DNA of 64,000 nt. Source: Ancistrus triradiatus. Taxonomy: Eukaryota > Chordata > Actinopteri > Siluriformes > Loricariidae. The notes beneath the pieces were generated by a model. The model was not told the origin of the DNA. It ran no database searches and worked only from the letters and a program-made list of their open reading frames with translations. Position 1 is the stretch's first letter. Every line of letters starts with the position of its first letter. The translations under genes and the position numbers were made by a program. The DNA lies in contig JAJAGP010000100.1 in assembly GCA_025084515.1 (NCBI GenBank), positions 248,501-312,500 on the forward strand. The letters are read 5' to 3'. Below are positions 20,738 through 30,192 of this stretch, in pieces.

Positions 20738-22285
20738 GGACCACCAATTTGGCGCGGGTATCCCAAATCTTCCATTACACTGTATTCACACATCTACACT
20801 GCCTGGCCAAAAAAAAGGTCACCACCTGGATTTAACTAAGCAAATAGGTAAGAGCCTCCCATCAGATAATTACTGCACTGGCGATTATTATTCACTTGGC
20901 AACAAGTTATTTAACCATAACTGATGCAGCATGTCCAAAGATACATCCTGTGGTCGTCGAAAAGATGTTAATCTATTTCAGAAGGGTCAAATTACTGGCA
21001 TGCATCGAGCAGAGAAAACATCTGAGGAGGTTGCTGAAACTACTAAAATCAGATCAAGAGCTGTCCAACACATTATTAAAAAGTGGAACGGCAGTGGGGA
21101 ACATCATCTTTGAGGAAGGACTTTGAATCTCCTTGAATGATTGTGATTGGCGATCACTTAAACATTTGGTGAAATCAAATCACAGAAAAACAACAGTAGA
21201 ACTCAGAGACATGTTTAATTGTGAAAGTAAGACCATTTCCACACACAGACAATGTAAAGGGAACTCCAGGGATTGGGACTTAACAGCTGTGTTGCCTTAA
21301 GAAAACCACTTGTCAGTGAGGCTAACCAGCAAAGATGGCTACAATTTGCTAGGGAGCATAAAGATTGGACTCTGAAGCAATGGAAGAAGGTCATGTGGTC
21401 TGACGAGTCCAGATTTACCCTGTTCCAGAGTGATGGGCGCATCAGGGTAAGAAGAGAGGCAGCTGAAGTGATGCACCCATCATGCCAAGTGCCTACCGTG
21501 GGGGTGGGGCTATGATCTGGGGTTGTTGCAGTTGGTCAGGGACTGTGGTAGCCTAGCGGTTAAGGTACTGGACTATGGACCAAAAGGTCCAGGGTTCAAT
21601 TCCCACCTCCGCCAAGCCGTCACTGTTGGGCCCTCAACCCACAATTGCTTGGACTGTAAGATTGTGTCACTTGTAAGTCGCTCTGGATAAGGGCGTCTGC
21701 TAAATGCTGTAAATGTAAATGTAAATGTTTAGGTTCAGCAATGTTATATGTCCAAACAATGAGATCAGCTGACTGCCTGTATATACTGAACGAACAGGTT
21801 ATTCCATCAATGGAGTTTTTCTTCCCGGATGGGACTGCCATTTTGCAAGATGACAATGCCAGGATTCATTGGGCTCAAATTGTTAAAGAGGGGGCATGAG
21901 GGGTTCAGGGAGCATGAGACATCCTGAGTCCAGACCTGAACCCCATTGAGGATCTTTGGGATGTGCTGGGGAAGTTTTTGCACAGTGGTCCAAATCTCCC
22001 ATCATCAATACAAGACCTTGGGGAAAAATGAATGCAACTCTGGACAGAAATAATCAATCACTCAGATACGTGTCTGTTGAACTCAGGAACTTCTGGCACC
22101 AAATACCATGATTTTTGATACAGTGAATTAGATAGTGTTTAGTGCTGAATGCAGTGAGACTCACCTGAACATAACTGTTCTATTTTGGTGTAGCTGAGCT
22201 GGAGCGAGTCATTAACCCATGCCAGCATATCATGCCGGCTCAGATTCTCATTGGTGACAGATGTGGAATATACATTCACCGCCAT
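7148..22285 (-). CDS. mapre3: Microtubule-associated protein RP/EB family member 3 (EB3), 273 aa
   Basis: EB3 tracks growing microtubule plus ends and recruits CAP-Gly and SxIP proteins. Six coding exons: 22285-22165, 20473-20328, 18197-18002, 16830-16694, 9192-9040 and 7216-7148; phases 1, 0, 1, 0, 0 all match. The calponin-homology domain (about residues 14-116) includes HDMLAWVNDSL and IIPVEKLVKGKFQDNFEF. A Ser/Pro/basic linker with RTSPTVPKNM follows, then the EB homology coiled coil with EKERDFYFSKLRDIEL, and an acidic tail ending DQDEY, the CAP-Gly-binding end. The LELNQQ-like linker end and RTSP segment fit EB3 better than EB1 or EB2. Human EB3 is 281 aa; the difference is mostly in the tail. 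A non-coding first exon probably ends at 24,610. A possible AATAAA lies at 6,484-6,489. Whether this is teleost copy a or b cannot be told here. Confidence 0.97.
7339..7461. repeat. Left arm of a palindromic element
   Basis: It is the near-exact reverse complement of 8,853-8,979 (for example TTGCAAATGTCTTAGGCCAC against GTGGCCTAAGACGTTTGCAA). It ends in ACAGGAAATA at the Tc1 insertion. It lies in the intron between mapre3 coding exons 5 and 6. Confidence 0.8.
7462..8852 (-). mobile_element. Tc1-like family A, near full length (1.39 kb)
   Basis: Terminal inverted repeats start CAGTGGGGCAAAAAAGTA and end with the complement, ATACTTTTTTGCCCCACTG, with TA on both sides. The reverse strand carries a broken transposase with KNPRTTWRDLMNDLQRAG (8,000-8,281), the DNA-binding part of the Tc1 family. 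The frame is interrupted, so the copy cannot make an intact enzyme. Confidence 0.92.
8853..8979. repeat. Right arm of the palindromic element
   Basis: Complement of 7,339-7,461; runs TATTTCCTGTATTTTATG to ATTACAGTAAAATC. A related single arm lies at 31,561-31,690. Confidence 0.8.
9040..9192 (-). CDS. mapre3: mapre3 coding exon 5 (EB homology domain)
   Basis: The acceptor is TTTATGAAG and the donor is ACAGAG|GTGAGT. It encodes residues 201-251: LKLTVDGLEKERDFYFSKLR and ELICQEHESE, the dimerising coiled coil and four-helix bundle that binds SxIP partners. The preceding intron is 7.5 kb and full of repeats. Confidence 0.96.
9731..11100. mobile_element. hAT-like non-autonomous element, about 1.37 kb
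   Basis: The left end (GGTTGTGCGATATTGAAAAA) and right end (GATGCATATCACACACCCC) resemble the hAT-type CAGGGGTGTGCGATAT ends. A second copy at about 53,600-54,440 shares internal blocks such as CAACTGATTTCCAAC-like and GATAAAATGCTAGCTTGATC-like sequence. A Tigger-like repeat is inserted in it. Confidence 0.6.
10236..10825. mobile_element. Tigger-like element, right end lost
   Basis: Starts CAGTGGTTCCTCAGTTCTCG after TA and shares blocks with 42,659-44,384 (GCCCTTGCTCAG, TCTCCATGG, GCCCTGAGTTCACCAATAG). The GGTACCACTG right end is missing. Nested in the hAT-like element at 9,731-11,100. Confidence 0.65.
11322..11512 (+). repeat. Diverged tRNA-derived SINE
   Basis: It aligns by eye with the copies at 21,541 and 32,651: AGAAGGTCCACGTTTCAA in place of the B-box region, CCAAGCTGCCACTGTTG, and CAGTTGCTTGGACTGGAAG. 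The head is degraded. Confidence 0.6.
11835..12440. mobile_element. Probable MITE with TTCACACC-type ends
   Basis: GGCCATTTCACACCGAGTC on the left is answered by GACTTGGTGTGAAGGTTCC on the right. No coding capacity is seen. Boundaries are approximate. Confidence 0.45.
12440..13470. other. Intronic, no feature recognised
   Basis: This is part of the 7.5-kb mapre3 intron between coding exons 4 and 5. It is AT-rich with short A runs. I see no exon, RNA gene or clear repeat. Confidence 0.4.
13470..15245. repeat. GC-rich repetitive block of unknown type
   Basis: It is sharply richer in CpG than the flanks, from GTTACGGTTCGCCATGCG to GTGCACCACTAACAACC. It holds a tandem repeat at 13,860-14,210. 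Long overlapping open frames on both strands reflect the composition; no recognisable protein motif appears. It may be part of an LTR retrotransposon or another large repeat. Confidence 0.5.
13860..14210. repeat. Tandem repeat, about 78 bp unit, four or more copies
   Basis: Each unit has an ACACTGAC block, a GTTTAACA block, a CTTCTTAA or CCTATTAA block, and GCGCACGAAGCGC (at 13,919, 14,006, 14,088 and 14,167). The last two units are the most alike (GAGCACAGCGCACGAAGCGC in both). Confidence 0.8.
15267..16522. mobile_element. hAT-like element with 8-bp target duplication
   Basis: Ends are TAGGGCTGCAAC and GTTGCAGCCCTA, flanked by GACTAAAC (15,259-15,266) and GACTACAC (16,523-16,530), an 8-bp target duplication with one mismatch, as hAT elements make. 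ATCGATTA-rich sub-terminal sequence is typical of this repeat family. A second element is nested inside. Confidence 0.85.
15609..16290. mobile_element. Nested hAT-like element
   Basis: The left end GGCCCTGTCCACACAAACAC is answered on the right by GTGTACATGTGGACATAGTC, with ACGGGTATTTTT-type sub-terminal repeats inside both ends. It holds short open frames without a recognisable transposase. Exact ends are approximate. Confidence 0.7.
16694..16830 (-). CDS. mapre3: mapre3 coding exon 4 (linker)
   Basis: The acceptor is CATTTGCAG and the donor is CAACAG|GTAGAG. It encodes residues 155-200: the RTSPTVPKNM linker, NPSLARNGGG, and MELNQQ leading into the coiled coil. Confidence 0.95.
17257..17607. 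mobile_element. Tc1-like family B deletion derivative (about 350 bp)
   Basis: The GGTGCTTGAAAGTTTGTG left end and CACAAACTTTCAAGCACCA right end lie only 350 bp apart; the whole transposase region is deleted. It is a MITE-like derivative in a mapre3 intron. Confidence 0.85.
18002..18197 (-). CDS. mapre3: mapre3 coding exon 3
   Basis: The acceptor is TATCCATCAG and the donor is TCAAG|GTAACC. It encodes residues 90-154: the end of the calponin-homology domain (QWFKKFFDANYDGKEYDP) and the start of the linker (APPPNPGDQFSHKTKR). Confidence 0.96.
18396..19235. mobile_element. Foldback (palindromic) element with nested pogo-like copy
   Basis: The ends are TAGGAATGCACTGATCCG and its complement at GGAACAAAGCATTCCTA. 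The arms (CCAATGGTATYGGAYAGATATCGG in both orientations) face each other across a TA/GA-rich loop at 19,055-19,130. The left arm is interrupted by the pogo-like copy at 18,443-19,003; the right arm is not. Confidence 0.75.
18443..19003 (-). mobile_element. pogo-like element, copy 1 (561 bp)
   Basis: Ends ACCGTATTTTTCTGACCATA and GGTCCGAAAAATACAGTA, the pogo/Tigger type. The reverse strand carries a degraded CENP-B-type helix-turn-helix region. It is an inverted copy of 19,240-19,812. Confidence 0.8.
19240..19812 (+). mobile_element. pogo-like element, copy 2, inverted (573 bp)
   Basis: Ends ACCGTATTTTTCGGACCATA and CCCGGAAAATACGGTA. It encodes a remnant, FNINESMIQKWRKQEDALRQ (about 19,590-19,650), characteristic of the CENP-B/pogo DNA-binding domain. 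No catalytic domain is present, so the copy is non-autonomous. Confidence 0.85.
20328..20473 (-). CDS. mapre3: mapre3 coding exon 2
   Basis: The acceptor is TCTCTGCAG and the donor is GATAAA|GTTAGT. It encodes residues 41-89 of the calponin-homology domain, including AYCQFMDMLFPGC and KLEHEYIHNFKVLQAAF. Confidence 0.96.
20677..20733. repeat. (GT)n microsatellite
   Basis: About 28 GT units in the intron between mapre3 coding exons 1 and 2. The Thr-His and Cys-Val frames across it are artefacts. Confidence 0.97.
20797..22118 (+). pseudogene. Tc1-like family D element with broken transposase
   Basis: Starts CACTGCCTGGCCAAAAAAAA after TA; the matching right end is lost. Transposase pieces in order: VNLFQKGQITGMHRAEKTSE (DNA-binding), KKVMWSDESRFTLFQSDGR (first catalytic Asp), DDNARIHWAQ (second Asp), SPDLNPIEDLWDVL (catalytic Glu). 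A SINE insertion, stops and frameshifts separate them. It ends about 50 bp from mapre3 coding exon 1. Confidence 0.88.
21541..21728 (+). repeat. tRNA-derived SINE inside the Tc1 element
   Basis: The A box (TAGCCTAGCGGTTAAGG) and B box (GGTTCAATTCC) of a Pol III promoter are followed by a body with CACTGTTGGGCCC and the tail CTCTGGATAAGGGCGTCTGC, then AAATGTAAATG repeats. It splits the transposase of the host Tc1. Confidence 0.88.
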
Positions 22286-22288
22286 TCC
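22165..22288 (-). CDS. mapre3: mapre3 coding exon 1
   Basis: The acceptor is CATGTAG, three bases (GGA) before the ATG at 22285. The donor is TTCAG|GTGAGT. It encodes residues 1-40 and the first base of codon 41, opening with MAVNVYSTSVTNENLSRHDM, the start of the calponin-homology domain. Confidence 0.96.
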
Positions 22289-23154
22289 CTACATGGGACA
22301 AAGAATGAAAAGACAAGGAGATTTAAAACTGATGGTTAAAGCAAATGCACAAATGATATAAGTTGAAAATAACCTTTTTATCCTTTACCACAGACTTTGA
22401 GAGTAAGTGAGGTAGCGTTTTTTTTTTATGTATAATTAAAGCCTTTTGCAGGCAAAGTTATTAGAGTGACATATAACTGATACACAAACTTACAATGTAC
22501 AATTGCAGGTTAGGGGCCCGGCAGTAATAGCATGGCGGTGCCAGAACTGGTCCAGTAGCTTAACCACTATGTTACCACAGTCGCATTAACTAAATCCTAA
22601 AAGTCCTGCAATCACAATCTTACCATTCAGATCTCACTAGTTAATCCTTCTTGATTAATCCGAGTCACTTCTGCTATTGAAAGAAGTCACCAATCTGCTC
22701 TATACTGCCTACAGGCTACATTCAGCCATGTGATCTGTACACGTTTATGCATCTGACATGTGGCACATGGGTGGATTTCTTCAAAGCATCCAAATCTTCA
22801 ACAGACCTTAATTAACAGTGACAGCAAATCAGTGACCCAAAGCCATCTTATAATATGTACTATTAATTTAGCTCTGCGCGATTATTAGATGTTAAACATG
22901 AAACCAGGGTAGTTAACCACAGCTAACGTGCCATTTTATTAGAAGTGGGCAATGCAAAAAAAGTATCATATGTCATTAAATACTATTTAGTTTTGCTGAC
23001 ATTTTGCTACAACAAAGTTATAGAACTGCATTATGAAAAACTGCATTATGAAAAACTACACATCTGTCTAAAAATTTTAATTCTACATCCTTCAAAATGA
23101 AAAAAATAACAATGAAAGAAGTTAAACAGTAAATAGTAGAAAACCATTGTGGGC

Positions 23155-23330
23155 ACTAGTGCCACTTTAGAGACACCAATTAACCTAACACACATGTCTT
23201 TGAATTGTCGGAGGAAACTAGAGTACCCAGAGTAAACCCACTTGGACAGGGGCAGGACATGCAGACTCCACACAGAAAGGACCCAGACCTGAGACTAAAC
23301 CCAGGGCTACCCACCGTGCCACCCATAGAA
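23155..23330 (-). repeat. SINE-like family V copy
   Basis: Reverse-oriented: ACACATGTCTTTGAATTG, GGACATGCAGACTCCACACA, GAAAGGACCCAGA and ACCGTGCCACCC. Confidence 0.7.
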
Positions 23331-23473
23331 GAAATTATTCACATTATTTTTATTACTTACTATTCACAAAATACAACAATATCAGTATTACATTTTATTG
23401 CATGGTATTATATAGTTTATATACTGGCAAATATAAAGATTTTACTTTCCAGCAAGTTAATGGATTAAGAATA

Positions 23474-23971
23474 TACAGGGTGCCCAAGAATATTTTTAAA
23501 TGGAAAGTTAAATTGTAAGGACTGAGGGACAAAATTCAAATCAAACAATATCATGCAGTAACTGGTTGCTCATCATTCATTTTCTATACGTGCTTAATCT
23601 ACGTCAGAGGTCCCAGGTTCGGGGGGGACAAGTTTGCACTAAGTGCAAAGCATCTAAACTCCTACGTGACTCGATTGTCCGGTCAACGTCCTGTCTCGCA
23701 GAACGTAACGCGGACGTTAAACGGCGCATACCTGTATTTACAGAACTTAACATGATCACTACTATTGTCACTGCACAAAACCCTGCCAACAAAGGTATGA
23801 ATCCTGTAACTTTGCAACAAGTCTGCTAACACAACTCTGTGGAAGTGGCATGTGACTTTGATTATGGTTTATTATGCGTGCATACATTGCAATTTATTGC
23901 AATGCTCGTATACACCTCATTAAATAAATGTTCATTAACCCCATATTGCTGGAGCTACGGGACACCCTGTA
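23474..23971. mobile_element. Probable MITE with ACAGGGTG-type ends
   Basis: TACAGGGTGCCCAAG on the left is answered by GGGACACCCTGTA on the right. Its interior (23,676-23,748) shares GGCGCATACCTGTA and neighbouring blocks with 58,692-58,768. Confidence 0.55.
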
Positions 23972-24609
23972 ACCGGACACTGTGAACAGTACTTGTGCTT
24001 CCTGCTAAATTGCGACACATCGACGTCTAGTCCTGATTTACAGGAGCGCTGCACTGACACATGCCGCCTGGCCTCTGGTTCTGATTTAGGAGCGCTCAGA
24101 TTTATACAGATAAAGTACGCGCCATGCCTATACTGAGCAAAACCGTTTCTTTAGATCGTTCACGTGAACTGTTAAATTATAAATCACACTGAATATCTTA
24201 TTAATAAAGAGCTCAGTCAGTAAAAACAGCCTGACAGCCGGAGACAGCAATGAGCACCACCACAAGCTCTAATACTGTACTACTCATTCTAGCAGCAAGC
24301 CTTTTAGTCACCGGACACCAAATCTAATTATACCTTCATTATTATCGTTTAGGTAGCTCTAATTTTGATCCTAACGTGCCATAGCGGGATAATTGCTGAT
24401 CTAAGCACCAGCCTGGATCACCAAATCCACCGTAATCGTGGCAGGCCTCGGCGATCCCACAGTCACTGTAGCTAACCGTTATCACCGCACGCACACCTGC
24501 TCCTACTCCAAAACAGCCACAAAGGCCCCAACACAACACCGCCAATGATATTCTACCAAACAAACGACATACAAAACGCACACAAATGCTACTTTTCTTC
24601 AGTACTTAC

Positions 24610-24680
24610 TGTGTTATTACAGGTTTATTTTAGCGAGGTTCCGATGTAGCCTATGCAACGCCTCCTGTCAAAATCCCAGA
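24610..24680 (-). other. mapre3: Putative mapre3 5' UTR exon and promoter side
   Basis: A strong donor (AACACA|GTAAGTAC) ends at 24610 upstream of the first coding exon of mapre3, whose acceptor lies only three bases before the ATG, so a non-coding first exon is expected. The 5' end is not defined. Sequence to about 24,840 is CpG-richer than its surroundings and includes AGAGTCGATTC, a repeat-like motif also found near the dpysl5 first exon. Confidence 0.45.
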
Positions 24681-25261
24681 CTAGCCGTGCCTGGGTTAGC
24701 GGATACAGCGCGGCGTAGGACCTCGACTCGATCCCAAAAAGAGTCGATTCACCGATTCCACGGATCGGGAAGCGAGATAACTTGAGAGTCGGTTCCACAT
24801 AGCGGGACTTTTCGCGTTCGCGTATTATAGAAGATCAATGCAGTAAACGTGGGGTAAAATAAACAACTGCAAAGAATGACTTTATTTGGTGGTATTTTTA
24901 ATATGAAACCGATAACCACAGCTTACAGTCCATGCACGTAGGTCATTACTGATGACTAAATCTATTAAACCCAAACTTTATTAAACAAATAATAAGGTTA
25001 AGAGGTTTACTCTCATGAGTGAAGATAATTTAAAACTTGGCTATGTGTTAATACAGTAGCTTCCCCCGACACCTAATTTAAGGTGTGCAGTGATGTGTTA
25101 TTCAAACATAGGCCTATTACATAGCTGTTTTAACATTACACATTGTTGACAGAATTTACAAAACGCCAGAACAGACCTCCTATGAGCAGCCAGAGGCAAG
25201 TGTCCTTCAGCGCTGAGAGGTACCTTAATGTGAGGGGTGTCATCGGGCTCAGTTTACTGGA

Positions 25262-25430
25262 AAACGTTGTCTTGCCCCACTAAATAATTGTGGTAAAAAG
25301 TACATTTTTATCCTGGATTGCTGAGTAGACTGTACAAACCACACAAACTGACTACAAGCACTACATTTTCCATAATGCCCCAGCACCTTTCCAAAAGCTT
25401 GAGCGGCTAACGATTTTAGTCAGAGCCAGT
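25262..25430 (-). repeat. Partial inverted copy of the repeat at 27,122
   Basis: TTTTATCCTGGATTGCTGAG and AAAAGCTTGAGCGGCTAA are complements of blocks in 27,122-27,706 (CAGCAATCCAGGATAAA and TTAGCCGCTCAAACTT). Confidence 0.6.
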
Positions 25431-25920
25431 TTCTTTCATTTTTTTTTCATGGAGTATTGGACATCCCCAAATATTTAAAATAAAGTCAGCCACGCTGCAG
25501 ACACAGTAATGATAGCTCATAGCTATACGTTTTGGCAAGCCACTTATAAGCATATAACCTACCAAAAGTATATTATAGACCACTACAGCAAAGGCAGTTA
25601 CATCGGTATAAACAAAAAAATAGTGTTCATTTGTCCTTTATTTCTCATTCATGGCATAGTACTGCCCACTTTAGTGTTAAATCACTTAATCTATTTAGTG
25701 TTTAAGATACTTATTTTTATGCACAGTTGTGGCCCTACAACAGATTAGCAAAGCAGAACGGTACAGCTGTGCCCCTCTAAATTCCATGTGCTCCAGTACA
25801 ACAAGTAGCCTAGAAGCCCCTGCTCGAGGTTCTAATGGAAAACCCATCCTCCTCCAAACACAACAATAAGATTTTCTTAAAGAGCCCTTGATTGTAATGT
25901 AATGGGATGAAAATTGTGCA

Positions 25921-26040
25921 GGGTGCTTGGGTGGCACAACAGTCTTATATGTTAGCCAACTGCTGCATGGACCACGGGTTGAGTCCTGGCTGGGCTTTCC
26001 ATCTGGGTCGGGCTTCACATTCAGACATTATTGTTTATGT
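25921..26040 (+). repeat. SINE-like fragment with tRNA-like head
   Basis: GTGCTTGGGTGGCACAACAG followed by a B-box-like GGGTTGAGTCCTGGCTG. No full body follows. Confidence 0.4.
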
Positions 26041-26484
26041 CTGAGGGATTGTGAGGTATGAAAATGCAATTTACTTGTCAACTAAATGTTGTGTTAACTC
26101 TCCAATTAGAAATAAAATGTAGAGTTAGAATGGAGATGTCCAAGCCTTTGAAGAAAAAGCTATTAGATGTAGCATGTTGTGTATATGAGTCTTCGTCAAC
26201 AGGAGTCAGAATTGGATGTCTCTGAATGCCCTGGTGAGATGATTGATTCACTGCAACAGGGGATAATTATTCCTTTAAATGTTAAACAAGTCAGTAAAAG
26301 TGAGTGAGAAACATTAATACAATCAGTAGCCTACTGTATCAGGTGCCTTAGGTGCAGAATTATTTTGTTTTAATGTTACAGTTTTGAATAGAATCGACTC
26401 TTGGGATGAACTCCTGACTCACAGGAGCTGGAATCGCATATGCAGTCGACTCCGTAGTGTTTGGAATCAAACAGCCCTAGCGCG

Positions 26485-27120
26485 GTGCAGTGGTTTGAAA
26501 CGGGCCGCCCACGCCGTTACTGCGCACGCTCATAGCTGCCTGGCGTCCCTCATCTGCCTAGACAGCGGCTGAATTCTAAACATCTCTGTGCTCCCTTTGA
26601 TAAGCACATTACATCAGATATGAAATAATGGCTTGTACACTCTAGGTAGAGCACTACGTCATTAGGATTTCTCCAGGGGGGAGACATTTGGAATTAATCC
26701 TGCTCTTTTGTGTCGCAAAATCTGAAGTTCTAGCATAGTTGTGCTGCAACTGTAGATGTAATATAGCTGTGGACAGCGTTAACGCGCATGCGTGATGTTA
26801 TAAGTAGCAATCACACTGACGGTTACGGGAGACGATAAATGTTTTATTTGAATCTCTTTAAAGCAGAGCTGATACTTGGCCACTTCAGAACCTGATTTCT
26901 ACACGTTTTACCTAATGTACTGATTGTTTATGGTCATGCCGTATATTATTCTCTCCAAGACAGTTACAAAAGAAGGTTATGGGCTCTTACCTGGTTAGCT
27001 GAACATAAATAAATACACACACTGAGCACTAAACAGTTTTCTGGCTTACTGGTGTGTTGAATTGCATGTGAAACTTAACATTCAATAATGCAGTTGTGAA
27101 TAGCATATACACTCCACTCC
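26485..27120. other. Intergenic, no feature recognised
   Basis: This lies between mapre3 and dpysl5. I see no exon or repeat boundary apart from short AT-rich tracts. Confidence 0.4.
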
Positions 27121-27121
27121 A

Positions 27122-27706
27122 GGGGCGTTTCTAGACTATGTCGAACCGGGGGACACAGAATTTAGAGGGTCGCAGCTTTACCCCTTTGCTTGCTAATCAG
27201 TTGTTAAGGCACAACTGTGTTAAACACTGAACAGATTAAGTGACTTAACAGTAAAGTGGGTGTTATTCTGCCATGGACAAGAAATGAAGAACAAATGAAC
27301 ACTGAAGTTTTTCTTTTATTAATTGCATTATTTTTATCTGCGCTAGCATAATTGATGCCTTTGCTGCTTTCGCCTTGGTTTCAGTCTTGTAACGCGTACT
27401 TTTGGTAGATTACACAGTTATAAGTGGATAGCCATGAGCTGGTATTTACCTTGTCTGCAGTGTGACTGACTTTGTTTTAAATATTTGCAGATGTCTATTA
27501 CTGCATCCAAAACTTACTGACTGAAAGTATTAGCCGCTCAAACTTCTGGAAAGATGATGGAGCATTGTGGGAAATGCAGTGCATGTAGTGACTTTGTGTG
27601 GCGTGTCCTGTAGTTCTGTTCAGCAATCCAGGATAAAGTTGACTTTTTACTAACTTTTTAGTTGGGCATGTGAAATAGTAAGTGGGTCTGATGACTCCCC
27701 TGCTCC
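27122..27706 (+). mobile_element. hAT-like repeat, CAGGGGCG-type end
   Basis: Starts CAGGGGCGTTTCTAGACTA. It aligns along its length with 37,741-38,243: AACACTGAACAGATTAAGTG against AACACTAAATAGATTAAGTG, then TAGTTCTGTTCAGCAATCCA against TAGTTCTGCTCAGCAATCCA. Confidence 0.65.
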
Positions 27707-27737
27707 ATTGCCTCTTAGGTAAACCTGTATGTATCAC

Positions 27738-28292
27738 TACACACATTTACCTTTGTATCAGGTATACCTTCCTTGTGCTTACCATTATTGGCCATTTTAT
27801 CAGGTACAATTGTCATATTATTCCACACCAAACATCTGATACTCTGCATATCGGCCAGCCTGCCTCAACCCTATGATTGAATGGAAGTACACCACAATAG
27901 ATCACCTCAGTATCTAACCAGATATTGAGAGTTGGATTACTCTTATCACAGTAGTAGTAGTAGGCACCATAGTGTTCATGCACTATGCTGATGTGTCAAG
28001 AATGACTGTGTTGCAGGTGTTCTTAAACTCTGTTATCAGGTGAGTTACCGAGTGTGGTAATGGGATAAATTATTTTCTTATATATCTATTTAGAGCTTCA
28101 ACAATCCACATTTGAGGTACCTTCTCAAACAGGGTTGGAAAAAAGTGTACTAACGTAGTATGCAGAGAAAAAGATAGACTACAGTTTGTAAGTGCAAAAC
28201 GTACCTCGATATGTTACATGGGACTGATAAAATGGACAGTAAGTGTAGGCACAAGAAGGTGTAGCTAATAAAGTGATCGGTGAGTGTACTGT
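27738..28292 (+). mobile_element. Tc1-like family E MITE
   Basis: The left side has ACCTTCCTTGTGCTTACCAT and the right side ends GCTAATAAAGTGATCGGTG, the family E terminal type. No transposase sequence lies between. Confidence 0.55.
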
Positions 28293-30106
28293 TTAATCCA
28301 GTAAGCAGCTTTTGTACACTCCTGCTTGGACATCATTCTGCAGTAGCAGTACCATTCTGTCGGTTTCCACCAGTCTGTTGATGCACACACATCAATTGTG
28401 TTGATGAACACAACAGTCTATTTACTCACCATACAGGTCACCCATTGTTAGGAAACAGGGTATTGTGTATTCCCTAGGATGCAGCCACCTACTGTGTCAC
28501 CTACTGTGTGCAGAATTGTGGTGGCACTTGTTGTCATGACTGCAATCATGCATGGACTTGTCATGTTTTGATGGTTTAAATTTGATCTTATGATCAGAAG
28601 GATCAATACAAGGTTGGAAGGGTTTATTTGTACTTTGTGAGGAACAAACATACATACAACTCTAGTGCATACATACAGGTTTATAGAAAAAGAAAGTTGG
28701 AACAATCATTCACACGTACATGAATACTCAGCACCAATCAGCACCAAAGAAGCTATTTCCTATTGTACTGGACAGTGTCACTATGACATCTTTGTGGTTT
28801 TCTCATGACTCCAGTGTGGTAACTGAGTTACAAATGGTAAACAAATGCACTGGCTGGGAATTATATTAATATAGTACTTTTATTCCTTGTGAGATATCTG
28901 ACCATCTTCTGTGTTTGACGTTCATAACAGGATGCAACGTTTTTTGTAACTGGCTTTCTTTTGCACCATAAAACATTCGCCAAAGGAAAATAAGAATACG
29001 CCATGTCTTCTAAAGATTCTCTCAAACCAACATATGCCCTACATACCATTTGTAATGTTTTTGAGTGTTGCTGGCATTACGTAAATGTGCAGGCTTTAAG
29101 GAATCCCTACAGTTAGAATGTAGTCAGATTTAGACGAAATATGACACTGGATTCATGTTGGTTCACATTTGAGGGAGGTACAGGACTGTTTTACCATAAA
29201 CAGTTAAATGAATAATGACTAGCTATTGTTTATTACACAACAAATCACACAGGGTCGCACTGTTGTAGCCACTGACCATGTGGTGTGGAAAAATATGCTG
29301 TATTAAAAGAAAGGAATCAGAATGACCATACACAGTCTAATTGTCACGGTGGATTTACTAGATCAAACACTTTCTTTTGAATCTTCCACAAGTCAACATC
29401 TGGGTGAATTCAAATAAAAAAAATAAAAACAACATTTCCACCAAAACCACAAAAGCAATACTAAGCCTGCTATTTTAGAAGCATTTTTGTTACGAACAGC
29501 CACAACATGTGTACAGTTGAACAAATGGAGAGGCAGGATAGTACTGTACATAAGTGCAATTCCAGATATCAAACACTGAGGTAAACACATAGCTATGTGC
29601 CCAAACAATGAGAACATGTCGCTAAATAAATAAACATTGTTGCACATCCTTAAACTGGAATCAAGTAAAACGTGTTCTTCAATTCTCTGCCAGATGTTCA
29701 ATTGGTTTTTATTAGGTTAAAAATCTGTTGCATATCACAGTGACCTGTTATTATAGTGATAACGAAGACAGGACCAGGAGAGCATTCTTGAACCATTAAC
29801 ATACTTAAATAACCATATAACACCCAGATCAGGATTAACGAATGCCTTCCAATCGAACCAGTGTAGTTCTTTAAATCACATCTTTCACACAGATCCCATC
29901 TAAAAGCACACAGATACCTTGTTTTCCAGTTTTCCCTTTGAATAAACACTGCTCCTGAACTCATTAACATGTGGAGTTTCAATTATGCTAGTTTCAAAGT
30001 GACTAAGGTTAAAATCATTTTGGTCAATGTGAAGTCATCAAATAATATCAGGTGTTTAGTTTCAGGTTTAGTTATTCCGATGCTCTGAAAACAGCAGCTG
30101 CTGATG
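28293..30106 (-). other. dpysl5 3' UTR and flank, no gene seen
   Basis: No coding exon is visible. AATAAA on the minus strand occurs at 29,708-29,713 and again further left, so a 3' UTR of 0.4 kb or longer is possible. Confidence 0.4.
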
Positions 30107-30192
30107 TTACCATATGCCGCTGGATCTACCACCAGGGGGAGCCAGAATCCGTTGAGAAGATCTCTTTGGAAGGTTGTCATCAATCTGGACAC
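30107..30192 (-). CDS. dpysl5: dpysl5 last coding exon
   Basis: The acceptor is TTGTTGACAG. It encodes VQIDDNLPKRSSQRILAPPG and then GRSSGIW before TAA (30107-30109). The end matches the conserved CRMP5 C terminus. The stretch to 28,293 should hold the 3' UTR; several AATAAA candidates exist on this strand. Confidence 0.95.

Larger units (their letters stand above)
24715..26482. repeat. Possible hAT-like repeat with AGTCGATTC sub-terminal motifs
   Basis: AAAGAGTCGATTCACCGATT on the left and GAATCGACTCTTGGGATG with GGAATCAAACAGCCCTA on the right are in complementary arrangement. Related motifs occur at 60,135-60,180 and 61,010-61,060. That the two sides belong to one element is inferred. Confidence 0.3.

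Noticed and set aside
20556..20839. Open frames across the (GT)n tract
   Set aside because: Low-complexity Thr-His and Cys-Val repeats from a microsatellite.
21541..21620. Possible tRNA gene (A and B boxes present)
   Set aside because: The sequence continues into the SINE body and tail and does not fold as a cloverleaf by eye; the same unit recurs at 32,651.
24342..24581. 79-codon minus-strand open frame next to the putative mapre3 first exon
   Set aside because: It lies in the intron just downstream of the donor at 24610, has no splice support, and is not similar to any family I know.
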